Source: WGMI01 sp041739275
GTDB taxonomy: Bacteria; Bacteroidota; Bacteroidia; Flavobacteriales; Schleiferiaceae
Assembly: GCA_041739275.1 (NCBI GenBank)
Contig: JBGSOF010000027.1
Span: forward strand, 19,723-83,722
Direction: 5' to 3'
DNA length: 64,000 bases
Position numbers and translations under genes: made by a program. This document shows positions 35,898 through 45,629 of the stretch, piece by piece (position 1 is the stretch's first letter; each line of letters opens with the position of its first letter). Below the pieces are notes generated by a model. It saw only the letters and a list, made by a program, of their open reading frames with translations, was not told the DNA's origin and made no database searches.

Positions 35898-36278
35898 TTA
35901 AGCTCCGACCAGAGCGCTGTACTCTTCGGGGCTCAGAAGGGCTTCAAATTCAGATGGATCGCTCATTTTGACCTTGATCATCCAGCCATCTCCATAGGGA
36001 TCGGTATTCACCTTTTCGGGGGCGCGCTCGATCGCTTTGTTGAACTCGACAATTTCACCGGCCACGGGCATGAAGAGATCAGATACCGTTTTGACCGCTT
36101 CGACCGAACCAAACACGGCGTCTTTGGTCAAGCTCTGTCCTTCGGTCTCCACTTCGACGAATACGATGTCGCCCAGTTCTCCTTGAGCAAAATCCGTGAT
36201 GCCGATGATGGCTGTATCGCCTTCAAGGCGAACCCATTCGTGTTCTTTTGAGAATCGGAGATTTGAGGGGATGTTCAT
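35898..36278 (-). CDS. gcvH: Glycine cleavage system H protein
   Basis: 126 residues. The lipoyl-lysine is K63 in FGSVEAVKTVSDLFMPV; SKEHEWVRLEG, ITDFAQGELGDIVFVEV and NTDPYGDGWMIKVK are family blocks. It shuttles the methylamine intermediate of glycine between the P, T and L proteins in the cytoplasm. Transcribed with the VanZ-like gene; a TAAATTGC element just upstream on the minus strand may be a weak -7 box. Confidence 0.97.
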   Translation of the reverse strand: MNIPSNLRFSKEHEWVRLEGDTAIIGITDFAQGELGDIVFVEVETEGQSLTKDAVFGSVEAVKTVSDLFMPVAGEIVEFNKAIERAPEKVNTDPYGDGWMIKVKMSDPSEFEALLSPEEYSALVGA

Positions 36279-36333
36279 TTCTGTTGAGGTGTTTTTGCGC
36301 TTGCAATTTAGTGCGGTCGAGCCACGAGTTTCG

Positions 36334-39300
36334 CTATTGTCCGAGGTTTAAACGCACGCTGATTCCGCTCGAAATGCTCGAAGTCGGAAAGGCCGTCGAA
36401 ATCTTGTATCTCGAAATGTTCTGGTCGTAGAAAAACTTGGCCGTAAGCCGTGGGCTAATCACGTAATCTGCCGAAAACTTGATGGTTACAATGCGCTGCC
36501 CCGAATTGACTTGATCGAGTTCTTCCACAATCCGCCGAACGACCGAAAGATTGTCGCGAATGCCCACATCGGCCTTCAGCTCGAGATTGCTCGTCACCGC
36601 TTTTCTCTGCGCGCCGACCCTGATAAAATTGAATCGGATGTCTTTGAGGATGTAGCCAATCCCCACTACGTACTCGGTTCCTTTGATTTCCGTCACCTGG
36701 TTCGAAGCCAAGCTGAGGTCCACCGTGCGGTCTTTCTTATAGTCAAAGCGCAGAGTCACGCTGTTCTTCATCCGAACATTCACCCCGATCAACGGAGAGA
36801 ATTGCTCGCTAATGCCGATCTGGTTGATGAGCTGCTGCGGCATAAAATCGCCATTGATGTTTCGGGGCGCGCGATCGGGGGCGTTGAGAATCGAATCGCC
36901 ATACGCCAAATTGGTTTGAAAGCTCCGCACAGAATACAGCGATCGGTAGGCGTGTGTCAGGGTGATCGAATTAAAGCGCTCGGCAAAAAACTTTGTTTTG
37001 ATCAGCCCGTCGTAGCTCAACGACCAGTTGGGAATGGGGGTCGAGCGCTTCCAACCCAGTCGATATCCCTCGGCGTCCTGTCCCGTATAGGCCGCTAAGA
37101 AGGCGGGGATCAAAACATCTTGAGAAATCACAGAATACCCGTTATACCCATAGTTGGTCGAGTCCGGAGCCCCGACAATCGAAGGGTCATAGCTCGGGTC
37201 GACCAAGGCGCGCTGATCGGCGAGTTGCCTGGAAATGGTGATTCGGTTTTCGAGGAACTGCTCGAAGGCTTCCGAGCTGTACTCCGGCGCCACACTCTGA
37301 TCCCAAGCCGTGGGCAAAGTGTAATAGCTCATCGAAAAATTCCCCGTGGTGTTGCGGTTTTGTTCTTCGAACTGGTTAAAATCTTGATCGAATCGCCAAA
37401 ACGAATTCGTGCTGTACGATTCGCTTCTCAGGGCAGTCAGTTCGATTCTAAAATCTCGGAACGGTTCGACACTTCCCCGCGCGTTGAATTGCTCGCTGTA
37501 GGTTCGGTTGAACGGATTGTTTTGATACGGGCTGGTGGTGAGCCAGTCGTTTTCGGAAGCAATCACCCGGATGTCTCGGTTGCTGAGGTCGTCCGGAGGT
37601 TGGAGTCCAAAGGCAAAGCCAAAGCCCGGGGCCCACTGGGCATTGGGGTTCATTCCAAAGTGCTCGGGTCTCGGCAAAAATCCCGGCAAGGCCGTGCCCT
37701 GACTCTGCTGCCAGCTCCCGCTCAAACTCCGAACACTCATCAACACGCGCGCGGTTCCGTCCAATATTTTTCGCCCTGTGCTCCGGTTGGCCCAAGCCGA
37801 ATCGATGGCAGCTCCTCGGTCTCGCCCGCCCGGAGCAGGTCTGCGCGCAGGCCCTCTCGCCCCGGCATTTCGAGCTTGTTGCCCGCCGTTGTTCACCGTT
37901 TGGAAATACGGCAACTTGTTGTAGAGGTCTACGAGGTTAAACTGAGTGTTGATGTCGATGGTCGCCGAGTTTTGAATGGTGTTGCCCAAGCGCAAACTGT
38001 CGTTGTCGGTGTTGAGTGCGGTCTGAGAGTTCGTCAACCACGAATAGGTGCCGCCGTAGCGCGTTTCGACACTGGCAAAACTCAAAATCGGAATTTTTTC
38101 GATCGGCACTTTCCACGCCAAATTCACTCTTTGTTGAAACTGAGTCGGCCTGCCGCCCGACCAAAAGCTGCGCTGAATCGATTCTTTTACGCTGTCGGCC
38201 GAAGCCGGGCCATAGAGTTCGTCGATTCGGGTGTCCATAGTGGCCGCATAGTCGAAGCGCAGCGCTTTGGTGAGATCAAACACCAAGTCGTACTGCCGAA
38301 TCATCGTAAAGGCCTTGTTGTAGGTCACCGGTAGCTTGAAGTCGAAGTTGTCGGTGTTTCGCTGTTGCGCCTCTTGATAATTGCGAATCAATTCGGTTCT
38401 AAACTGAAACTTGCTGGGGTAATAGAAGAAGTTGAAATCGCGCACGAGTTTGAGCCAGTCCGATTTGAGCAGCGCGCTGTTTTTAAATGGCTCAACCGAC
38501 TTGGGTTTGGTTTGATACACATAACCCAGCGCGGCGCGATGATCGACCCTGCGGTCGGCCACCGTGCTGATATTTCGCCGGAACAATTCGTTGAAACTAT
38601 AGCTCGCGTTGAAGTTTTCGATGTCGTAGACCTGAGGCGCCCTCTTGGCATCGCCCCCTCGTTGGCGTCCGACGTTTGCAAAGTTGAAGCCCCGCCTCAA
38701 GGTGTAGTCTTGGGCGATTTTTTTGAGCTCTTCGCGCTCTGCATCGGTCTCTAGATTGGCCAGGGCGTCGTCGAATTCGATGTCGGGATCGAGTGGGTTG
38801 AATTGCGGGTTGCGCCATTCTTCAGAGACCCCGAAGAAGAACGGAACTCGAAGCCGGGCTTGTTCGCCAAAGAACTTGCCGAGTTCGAAATTGGTTTGGA
38901 GATCGTAGGCCTGAATCGACTCTTTTTGACGCTCGCTCACACTTTGTTCGATGCTTCCAAACCCAATGCTGCTGGTGCGACCGGCCAAGGCCACTTGTCC
39001 GAAATCGGCGAGTTTGGCCACGACCCGGGCATTGGCCGCCCAACCGCCCCTTTGGTCGAAATCGCCCAGCCGAAGTTCGTTGACCCACACTTCGGCGCAT
39101 TTGGGCAAACCGTCGTCTCCGTCTCCTTGAAGCCGTTTTTTTGGATTTCGCAGACCGATTAACACCGTGCGGACATTGCTGAGGTTCGGAGCGCCCACCA
39201 CCGTGATTCGATTGGCTCCACGCTGCACCGTGTATGGGGTGGTAATGCTTTGTCCGGTATTCGAAGCCACGCGGTCGCGCTCGAGTTTGACATCTTTGAG

Positions 39301-42300
39301 ATCGTCGAAGTCAAAGTCGAAATTGTTCGCCTCGGGCCAAATGGCTTCGGCCGTAATCTCGCCCCAAGCCGTGGCCGTTAGCGGGATTTCGTATTCGTAG
39401 TAGTTCTGGTTGTAGTCGCTGCCCACGCGAATAAAAGCCGTGAGGTCTCCGTTGCGCAAAGGCCGCTGATCGCCTGCTTCGGCGTGCACATACATCCGCA
39501 AACGGCGGTAGTTCCTCATGTCCATTTGGAGATTTCGAAACACTGCGCGCGCGTCTCCGTCCTTCAGTTCGCAGACGTTGAGCGCCAGCGATTGCTCGTT
39601 TTGCTGCTGTAAACTGGCCGTTCCGAACAGAACCTGACGGTCGATTCCGGGGGGCAAAACATAGGGAATGGGCTGACGGCTGCCATTTTCTTCGAGATTC
39701 CGCGCGTTGACTTCAAAAACAGTGGCATCTCCGCCGTCCACCGGCACATCTTCGCGAATTCCGTCGAGTGAAAAGGGATAACGCCTCCACTCACCGCGCA
39801 CCAAATCGAGCGATGCAAAGCGCAGAACCACGGGGCTGGGGAAGCCTTTTAAAAACATCCGCACAAAGCGAATCGATCGAAAGTCGTTGATCGGACCCAC
39901 CTTGCGATCGGGTTCGAAAATGGGAATTTTGAATTGATACCAAACCGCCTCCACAGGCTGGTTGTTGGGAGGGGTGATGGTCGTGACCAGTCGATCGGTA
40001 ATGTAATTCTGACCTACTTGAAGACTGTTCCGATCGAGCCGAATCTTGTATTGATAATAAGATTCTGTCTTGCTCATCGTCTGGTCGCGGTTCAAATCTT
40101 CGATGTCGGGAATCTGGGTGGCCGACTGCGGAAACCCGTTGACCTGAGCGGTGCTGCTGTTGTTTTGAGTATTGTTGAAACGCTTGTAGCGACCGAGAAT
40201 GTCGGCCGAGGCGTTGTCGTATTCGGGGGCGAGGTAATACGCGAAATTGTCGCCCGACGGGTCGGCCGAGGCCGTTTGATACGCTCCGGTACCCGTGCCC
40301 AAGGCAGCAGAGATGCGCTGCAGGTAGTTGATGTCGCTGCCCGGAGTCCAAACGGCCTCTTCTTCGTCAGTCAAACCGTCGTAGCCTACGTCTTGGAGAG
40401 GGCGGCCGGCAGGGTCGTTGTCAAACGCTTGAACCAACGGTTGGTTGCGAGGCACATAACCCCATGCGGTCGAATCGACCACGCTTTTGTCTCCGAGCGA
40501 AGAAAGGCCATTCTCGAAACTCTGGCGTCCGTCGCGAAGAATGTCCTCAGAAACCGAACCGAGGTTAAAGTAGAGATCTCCCCCCTCAAGGTTGGGGTCC
40601 TCCAAGAAAGGGTCGAGAATCCAGAATTGGATGTACTCGATGTTCTGCTCTTCAAAGTTGTTCGTTTGAAGCGCCCTCATCACCCCACCCCAGCGGCTGG
40701 AGGGGTCGTTGAGCTCGCCGTCGGCCGAGATGCCCGCCGAAGTCGAGGTCGCTTCTACATCGAAATTGTAGGGCCCCCGTTCTTCGGGATAGTAGGCTAA
40801 ATCGAGGGTGGCAATATTTCTCGGCGCACTTTGGTCGAGTTGGCGGTTGGGATAAACTTCTTCGACCAAGACCTGACGCACATATTGACCCGACTGCAAG
40901 TTTTTGTCGTCGATGATGTTCTGCGGAGTGTTGGCGTCGTTGTTGTAAAAGGTCGGGTCGATGGTATACCAAGCCATTTGAGCCCGATTGAAATTGTAGG
41001 CAATGTCGTTGTTCAAGATTCCTTCGGGAAAGAGGTCGTTCTGCCCCCCCGGAACAGAGGCCAACACCCACGCATTGGGGTTGCGGATATCGATAAACGT
41101 CTGGCTGCTTTCGAAATCGTCGATATAGGTCGTGGCGTCTCCGTTGATTTTGATCCCCGAGGGCGAGCCCGGAATCATGTGTGCGAATTCGCCTTGAACG
41201 CTGATGTCCGAGGCCTCTTTGGTGTCGAGAAACGGAATGCGATCCACAAAACGCGTCAAATAGGGCGCGTCTTTGCTGTAGGTGCCGTTGAGCCCCCAGA
41301 GCGTATTCGAAACAGGTTCTTCGGCCAAGTTGACCTTTTGGGTTAAAGGGCGCTCGTTGAAGTTGATCAAAGTGGCGCCCAAGGTCAAGTTTTGGTTAAA
41401 TCGGTAGTCGGCTGCCAGACCCATATAGGTCTTGGTCTGAAAATTGAAAAGCGTGTTGTTCTCGTAGTCTACCTTGATCGGCACCCCCGATTGCAGCAGC
41501 GATTCGTTGATGATTCGAACGCGGCCAAGGGTATAGTCGACCGTAAAATCTTGGTTTTCGACCAGGGGAGTTCCTCCGGCTGTTACCCGAACCGAACCCT
41601 GCGGAATGTTAAACGCGCCCAGCGAAATCTCCGAGCCCGAAGCCGATTTGTAGCGCCCGCGAAGGAGGTATTTATTGAGCTGTGTTTCGTTTTGAGCTTT
41701 AAAACGCGTCGAATCGTAGAGTTCCTGATAGACGTAGCGATCGCGGTCGGGCTGGTTGTCGAGTTTGCGGTTGATGTGGCTTCCGAAAGGCTCGAGTACC
41801 GGAAAAATAATCCGCCCGTTTTGGCTGTTGATGGTGATGCCTTCGATAAAGTCGAAGAATCCGTCACCGCCCGGCACCGGGTCGTTGTTGTTGTTGAGTT
41901 TGTCGAGTTCCATCACCCGAATCAAGAGCTGGTCGTTGAGGTTGCCCTTGGGCAAAAACGGAATGGGCACCCCCGTTTCGTCGTTCATGTAGAGCACGTC
42001 CAGCTTGAAGTCTTCGCGGTTTACCTGAAATGCGTTGAGCGAATAGATGTTCTTCATCATCAAATCCCAAATGGGGGTTTTGACGTTGAGAATGGTGCTC
42101 TTGAGCATTTTGGTAATCAAGAGGTCGGGCGCGTTGATTCCGTCGTTCGAGAATTCACCCACTTGATAGGTGCGCCCGTTCATGGTATACTGAAACGAAA
42201 CCGCCAGCACTTCGTCTTGGTTTAGCGCTTGATTCAGAGAGATATAGCCAAGCTGTGGCTGGAGGACATACTCGTTGGGTTGGAGTTTTCGGGCATTGGC

Positions 42301-43668
42301 CAACTCGACGAATTCAGTGGCTTCTTCATAGCCCGCGCTGTTCAAAAGGGCATTGATCTGGCTGATGTCGCGAATGCCCGAATACGTCTGTACGAGCGTA
42401 TTGGGATTCAGCTGGTTGTTTCCGTTGTTCGGCGGATTTCCCGGCTCGGTGCTGGGGTTGGGTCCCGGATAAATCGAGGGGCCCGAAAGTGAGGCTCCCG
42501 GATTCCGATAGGCGCCAGCCTCGCTTTCGCCCAAGTCCATCAAAGCGCCGATATGGCGAATGTCTTGGGTCGAACTCCGGCGATTCGTCACCCAAACCTC
42601 GATGCGGGTAATCTGTACCGGACTGGTAATCAACGGTGCATTCGCAAGAGAGCGCTCGTATTGGCTTCTAAAGTACTGGCTCAAAAAGAAGTGGCGGTTG
42701 GCTTCGTATTGATCGCCCCACACCTCAAACTCGGTGGTGGTCGCGCCTCCTTGGATGTTGACCGAATTCGATTGACTCCGCTGTTCAGAGAAAATCCCGG
42801 TCACCATCAACTTGCCGAACTGGGCTTGTGTTTTTACCCCAAACAAGCTCTGAGCACCGCTGATCAGGCTGTTTTGGGTAGGGAGAGAGACGTTTCCGAG
42901 TTCGATTTTTTTGATGATGTCGTCTTCTTGCCCGCTGTATTCCAGCTTCATCTGGTTTTCAAAGGCAAAGCTGGCCTCGGTGTCGTAGTTCACCTTGAGC
43001 TGCATCTTCTCTCCGATTTTGCCCGTGACATTCATCTGAATGCGCTGGTCGAAGTTGAAGTTGAAGATTTTCTGGTTTACAACGGGTAAGTTCGGATTTC
43101 GAATGCGTTGAAAACGAAGTCCGAAGGTGAGTTCAGCGCTTCCTTGAGGAATGATTTCGATGGTGTTCGAACCGAAAATGCGGTTGAACATCTCGCCGCG
43201 CACATTGATTTTCGGCAGGATGTTCGAGATGTCGTCGCGACCGTCTTCTTTGCCGTCCCCTCCTTCGGCATTCTTGACCGAACCCGGTCCCGAGCCTGTT
43301 TTATCCCCCCAATAACTCTGAAGTTGCTGGTTGAAAACATAGGCCTGATACTCGTCGGGGGTCATGAACATGGGTGGGGTCACCACCAGATCGCCGATTT
43401 TTCGAACGACGACATAGCGCCCCGTCAGGGGGTCGTAGGCTACTTCGGTTCGGGTGGGGTCCGAGCCGTAAAGCCCGCCGCCTTGCCCCGACTGAAAAGG
43501 GTAGGGCAGGGGTTCTTCGGGTTCGTTGGTGTCGGCAACTTCAAAACGAGACCAAGAGCGCTGCAGCCCTCGCGCCGGCCGAAAACTGCTCAGGCCGGCC
43601 GCCGCTGCAAGCAACAGCATGAATGCGGCCCAAGGGGCGATCTTGATTCTCGAGAGTGCTCGGCTCAC
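36334..43668 (-). CDS. sprA: SprA, outer-membrane translocon of the type IX secretion system
   Basis: 2444 residues, the usual size. SprA forms the giant beta-barrel through which T9SS cargo passes, and is required for gliding in motile Flavobacteriia. A signal peptide (PWAAFMLLLAAAAGL) is followed by the SprA-type N-terminal plug region and long repeats of amphipathic strands with R/Y/F-rich turns; the last strand reads SSGISVRLNLGQ. The start is GTG at 43668, overlapping the ruvA stop by four bases (GTGA), a conserved sprA-ruvA arrangement in this phylum. The gene occupies 7.3 kb with no internal break. Confidence 0.95.
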   Translation of the reverse strand: MSRALSRIKIAPWAAFMLLLAAAAGLSSFRPARGLQRSWSRFEVADTNEPEEPLPYPFQSGQGGGLYGSDPTRTEVAYDPLTGRYVVVRKIGDLVVTPPMFMTPDEYQAYVFNQQLQSYWGDKTGSGPGSVKNAEGGDGKEDGRDDISNILPKINVRGEMFNRIFGSNTIEIIPQGSAELTFGLRFQRIRNPNLPVVNQKIFNFNFDQRIQMNVTGKIGEKMQLKVNYDTEASFAFENQMKLEYSGQEDDIIKKIELGNVSLPTQNSLISGAQSLFGVKTQAQFGKLMVTGIFSEQRSQSNSVNIQGGATTTEFEVWGDQYEANRHFFLSQYFRSQYERSLANAPLITSPVQITRIEVWVTNRRSSTQDIRHIGALMDLGESEAGAYRNPGASLSGPSIYPGPNPSTEPGNPPNNGNNQLNPNTLVQTYSGIRDISQINALLNSAGYEEATEFVELANARKLQPNEYVLQPQLGYISLNQALNQDEVLAVSFQYTMNGRTYQVGEFSNDGINAPDLLITKMLKSTILNVKTPIWDLMMKNIYSLNAFQVNREDFKLDVLYMNDETGVPIPFLPKGNLNDQLLIRVMELDKLNNNNDPVPGGDGFFDFIEGITINSQNGRIIFPVLEPFGSHINRKLDNQPDRDRYVYQELYDSTRFKAQNETQLNKYLLRGRYKSASGSEISLGAFNIPQGSVRVTAGGTPLVENQDFTVDYTLGRVRIINESLLQSGVPIKVDYENNTLFNFQTKTYMGLAADYRFNQNLTLGATLINFNERPLTQKVNLAEEPVSNTLWGLNGTYSKDAPYLTRFVDRIPFLDTKEASDISVQGEFAHMIPGSPSGIKINGDATTYIDDFESSQTFIDIRNPNAWVLASVPGGQNDLFPEGILNNDIAYNFNRAQMAWYTIDPTFYNNDANTPQNIIDDKNLQSGQYVRQVLVEEVYPNRQLDQSAPRNIATLDLAYYPEERGPYNFDVEATSTSAGISADGELNDPSSRWGGVMRALQTNNFEEQNIEYIQFWILDPFLEDPNLEGGDLYFNLGSVSEDILRDGRQSFENGLSSLGDKSVVDSTAWGYVPRNQPLVQAFDNDPAGRPLQDVGYDGLTDEEEAVWTPGSDINYLQRISAALGTGTGAYQTASADPSGDNFAYYLAPEYDNASADILGRYKRFNNTQNNSSTAQVNGFPQSATQIPDIEDLNRDQTMSKTESYYQYKIRLDRNSLQVGQNYITDRLVTTITPPNNQPVEAVWYQFKIPIFEPDRKVGPINDFRSIRFVRMFLKGFPSPVVLRFASLDLVRGEWRRYPFSLDGIREDVPVDGGDATVFEVNARNLEENGSRQPIPYVLPPGIDRQVLFGTASLQQQNEQSLALNVCELKDGDARAVFRNLQMDMRNYRRLRMYVHAEAGDQRPLRNGDLTAFIRVGSDYNQNYYEYEIPLTATAWGEITAEAIWPEANNFDFDFDDLKDVKLERDRVASNTGQSITTPYTVQRGANRITVVGAPNLSNVRTVLIGLRNPKKRLQGDGDDGLPKCAEVWVNELRLGDFDQRGGWAANARVVAKLADFGQVALAGRTSSIGFGSIEQSVSERQKESIQAYDLQTNFELGKFFGEQARLRVPFFFGVSEEWRNPQFNPLDPDIEFDDALANLETDAEREELKKIAQDYTLRRGFNFANVGRQRGGDAKRAPQVYDIENFNASYSFNELFRRNISTVADRRVDHRAALGYVYQTKPKSVEPFKNSALLKSDWLKLVRDFNFFYYPSKFQFRTELIRNYQEAQQRNTDNFDFKLPVTYNKAFTMIRQYDLVFDLTKALRFDYAATMDTRIDELYGPASADSVKESIQRSFWSGGRPTQFQQRVNLAWKVPIEKIPILSFASVETRYGGTYSWLTNSQTALNTDNDSLRLGNTIQNSATIDINTQFNLVDLYNKLPYFQTVNNGGQQARNAGARGPARRPAPGGRDRGAAIDSAWANRSTGRKILDGTARVLMSVRSLSGSWQQSQGTALPGFLPRPEHFGMNPNAQWAPGFGFAFGLQPPDDLSNRDIRVIASENDWLTTSPYQNNPFNRTYSEQFNARGSVEPFRDFRIELTALRSESYSTNSFWRFDQDFNQFEEQNRNTTGNFSMSYYTLPTAWDQSVAPEYSSEAFEQFLENRITISRQLADQRALVDPSYDPSIVGAPDSTNYGYNGYSVISQDVLIPAFLAAYTGQDAEGYRLGWKRSTPIPNWSLSYDGLIKTKFFAERFNSITLTHAYRSLYSVRSFQTNLAYGDSILNAPDRAPRNINGDFMPQQLINQIGISEQFSPLIGVNVRMKNSVTLRFDYKKDRTVDLSLASNQVTEIKGTEYVVGIGYILKDIRFNFIRVGAQRKAVTSNLELKADVGIRDNLSVVRRIVEELDQVNSGQRIVTIKFSADYVISPRLTAKFFYDQNISRYKISTAFPTSSISSGISVRLNLGQ

Positions 43669-44252
43669 AAGTTCTGGAGGCTGAATTTGACCAATTCGCC
43701 TGTCCCTGCCTCAGGATGAGCGGTAAGCGCAGCGCGGACGGCTTTTTCGGCCAATAATCTCGGATATCCCAATACTTCGAGCGCTTGTACCGCTTCTTCG
43801 AGCGGCGAGGGGACCCCCGACCCGGGCAGTGAGGCGGAGGGAGCACCGTGCATCCTTCCCACTCTGTCGCGGAGCTCGACGACCAGCCTTTGGGCAATCT
43901 TCGGTCCGACTCCTTTGACGTGTTTAAAGGCTCCGGGGTCGCCGAGGGCTAGAGCGCCTACCACTTCAGATGGGTTCATAGACGAAAGCAGCACGCGGGC
44001 AGTGTTGGGGCCTATGCCCGATACGCCGATCAAGAGTCTGAAAACTTCGCGTTCTTCGCGGTCCGCGAACCCGAAAAACAGTTGGCTGTCTTCGCGGTAG
44101 ATAGCTTGTACCCATAGCTTTACCTCACCCTTTTGGGGGAGTTTGCCATAGGTGTAAAGCGAGATGTGAATGCCGAAGCCGATGCCGTTGCAGTCGATCA
44201 CTGCAAAAGCCGGCCCCAGCTCGGTAATGTTCCCGCGCAGATGCTCGTACAT
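43665..44252 (-). CDS. ruvA: Holliday junction branch migration protein RuvA
   Basis: 195 residues from ATG 44252 (MYEHLRGNITELGPAFAVID); the frame is open for 40 more codons upstream, but these lack family sequence and would start before the likely promoter at 44300-44307. Domain II has two helix-hairpin-helix motifs, LLIGVSGIGPNTARVLLSS and HVKGVGPKIAQRLVVELRDR. Domain III (EEAVQALEVLGYPRLLAEKAV) binds RuvB. RuvA recognises four-way junctions during recombinational repair. Co-transcribed with sprA. Confidence 0.96.
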   Translation of the reverse strand: MYEHLRGNITELGPAFAVIDCNGIGFGIHISLYTYGKLPQKGEVKLWVQAIYREDSQLFFGFADREEREVFRLLIGVSGIGPNTARVLLSSMNPSEVVGALALGDPGAFKHVKGVGPKIAQRLVVELRDRVGRMHGAPSASLPGSGVPSPLEEAVQALEVLGYPRLLAEKAVRAALTAHPEAGTGELVKFSLQNL

Positions 44253-44299
44253 AGGGTTTGCTCGAGGCCGTGGAGCCTTAGGTTTCTTTTTGAGAACGG

Positions 44300-44307
44300 C
44301 AAAAGTA
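44300..44307 (-). promoter_or_regulatory. -7 promoter element of ruvA-sprA
   Basis: Minus strand TACTTTTG, exact TAnnTTTG, 47 bases upstream of the ruvA ATG at 44252. No clear -33 TTG. Confidence 0.4.
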
Positions 44308-44385
44308 GGGATTTCGTATACCCGTTCGAAACGTGAAAAACAGTGGTGGGGATGCGGCGGCAGCAGCGCCATTTTCGGTCGTTAT

Positions 44386-44417
44386 CGGTAGAGCCGCAAA
44401 ATTTTGCGGCTCTACCG
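44386..44417 (-). terminator. 32-bp perfect palindrome, likely terminator of the LemA/TPM operon
   Basis: CGGTAGAGCCGCAAAA and its exact reverse complement sit back to back; the centre is AAAATTTT. It starts 5 bp after the stop codon of the Gly-rich TPM protein and precedes the ruvA promoter region. As RNA it forms a 12-14 bp GC-rich stem with an AT loop. There is no downstream T-tract, so it may stall polymerase or act as a processing site. Confidence 0.55.
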
Positions 44418-44422
44418 CAGGG

Positions 44423-45181
44423 TTACCATCCGCCGCTGGCGCCGCCGCCGCCGAACGAACCCCCTCCAAAACCGCCAAACCCACCCCCGCCGCCTCCGCC
44501 AAATCCGCCGCCGAACCCCCCGAAACCGCCCGGTCTAAAAATATGCCCTCCGGTCGGGCCAATCCAGTATCCACCGCCGCCGCCGCCTCTGCGACGACCC
44601 CAGATGCTGAACAACACCAAAAGCGCAATCAGCAAAATCAGACCACCCAACGGAAAGCCCTCGGGTTTTTCTTCGCCTTCGAACTTGCCCGACAAAACCT
44701 CGACAATTCCATCGACCCCCGCGCGAATTCCGCCCGGAAAATCTCCGGTTCTGAATACCGGCACGATGCGTTCGTCGATGATGCGCTTGGCCAAGCCCGC
44801 GCGCAAAAATTCTTCAATTCCATAACCCGTTTGGATCGCCACTTTTCGATCGTCGACCGCCACGCAGAGCACAATGCCGTTCTCTTTGCCCGCTTGCCCG
44901 ACACCCCAAGTTTCGCCAATCTTGGCCGCGAACATATTGATGTCGTCTCCGTCGGTGCTGCGCACCGTAACTACGGCAATTTGGGTCGAAGTGCTGTCGT
45001 CGTAGTCGATCAAAAAACGCTCGAGCGCGCTTTCTTCTTGATCGCTGAGAATATTGGCCAAATCGTTGACCAAACGCGGCGGGTTCGGTCGCTTCGGGAT
45101 TTCTGCCTGAACAGACGCTGCCGTGCACACCACCCATGCCAAGAACGCGATGAAGCGGAGCGCGAATCGGGCTTCACTCAT
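44423..45181 (-). CDS. TPM-domain protein with glycine-rich C-terminus (YgcG-like)
   Basis: 252 residues from ATG 45181 (MSEARFALRFIAFLAWVVCT), a signal peptide. The TPM (DUF477) domain has PRLVNDLANILSDQEESALE, STQIAVVTVRSTDGDDI, VGQAGKENGIVLCVAVDDRK and IQTGYGIEEFL, as in YgcG and the photosystem-associated PSB27-like proteins. One membrane helix (LILLIALLVLFSIWG) is followed by a tail of almost only Gly, Phe and Trp. It overlaps the preceding TPM gene by 8 bp and follows lemA, a widespread operon of unknown function. Confidence 0.88.
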   Translation of the reverse strand: MSEARFALRFIAFLAWVVCTAASVQAEIPKRPNPPRLVNDLANILSDQEESALERFLIDYDDSTSTQIAVVTVRSTDGDDINMFAAKIGETWGVGQAGKENGIVLCVAVDDRKVAIQTGYGIEEFLRAGLAKRIIDERIVPVFRTGDFPGGIRAGVDGIVEVLSGKFEGEEKPEGFPLGGLILLIALLVLFSIWGRRRGGGGGGYWIGPTGGHIFRPGGFGGFGGGFGGGGGGGFGGFGGGSFGGGGASGGW

Positions 45182-45629
45182 ACGAAATGTCGTTCTTGAG
45201 TTCGTTGGTGTCGTCTTCTTTGCGCGGAAAATGCTCTTCGAGTATGCTTCCCACCCTTTGAACGAGTTCGATGATTCCTTCCTCAAAAGCAGCGCGCTTA
45301 AAGTATACTTCGAGCCCTTCGCGCGCCTCCTCCCAAAACTTGGAATGCACGATGCGGTCGACGCCCGAATCGCCAATAATGGCAAAGCGGTGATCTTCGG
45401 TAGCCAAGTAGATCAAAACACCGTTTCGATCTCTGGTTTTGTCCATTTTCAGGTCCAAGAACAGCTGTTCCGCGCGCTGCATAGCCGTGCCCCGCGATCG
45501 GCGCTCAATGTGCACCCGAATTTCGCCTGAACTCCGGGCTTCGGCGTCGGCAATGGCCGTTGTAATTCGATCCTCGGCCTCGGGGCTGAAAAAGCGCTTG
45601 GGCGATTTACTGCCGGGGTCGGGATCCAT
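45174..45629 (-). CDS. TPM-domain protein (short form)
   Basis: 151 residues from ATG 45629, which overlaps the lemA stop (TGATG). FFSPEAEDRITTAIADAE, SGEIRVHIERR, TRDRNGVLIYLATEDHRFAI and GDSGVDRI are TPM-domain blocks. There is no signal peptide or membrane helix, so this is the cytoplasmic partner of the Gly-rich TPM protein. The function of the lemA-TPM-TPM trio is not established. Confidence 0.88.
   Translation of the reverse strand: MDPDPGSKSPKRFFSPEAEDRITTAIADAEARSSGEIRVHIERRSRGTAMQRAEQLFLDLKMDKTRDRNGVLIYLATEDHRFAIIGDSGVDRIVHSKFWEEAREGLEVYFKRAAFEEGIIELVQRVGSILEEHFPRKEDDTNELKNDISYE

Noticed and set aside
37120..38334. 404-residue open frame on + strand
   Set aside because: It lies wholly inside sprA on the other strand and has low-complexity composition typical of antisense frames in GC-rich DNA.
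43200..43300. CRISPR array or tandem repeat
   Set aside because: No regularly spaced direct repeats of 20-40 bp were seen here or elsewhere; only the 150-bp coding repeats and dispersed repeats.
44333..45199. Ala/Pro-rich 288-residue frame on + strand
   Set aside because: Antisense to the Gly-rich tail of the TPM protein; runs of Ala and Pro are the complement of Gly codons.
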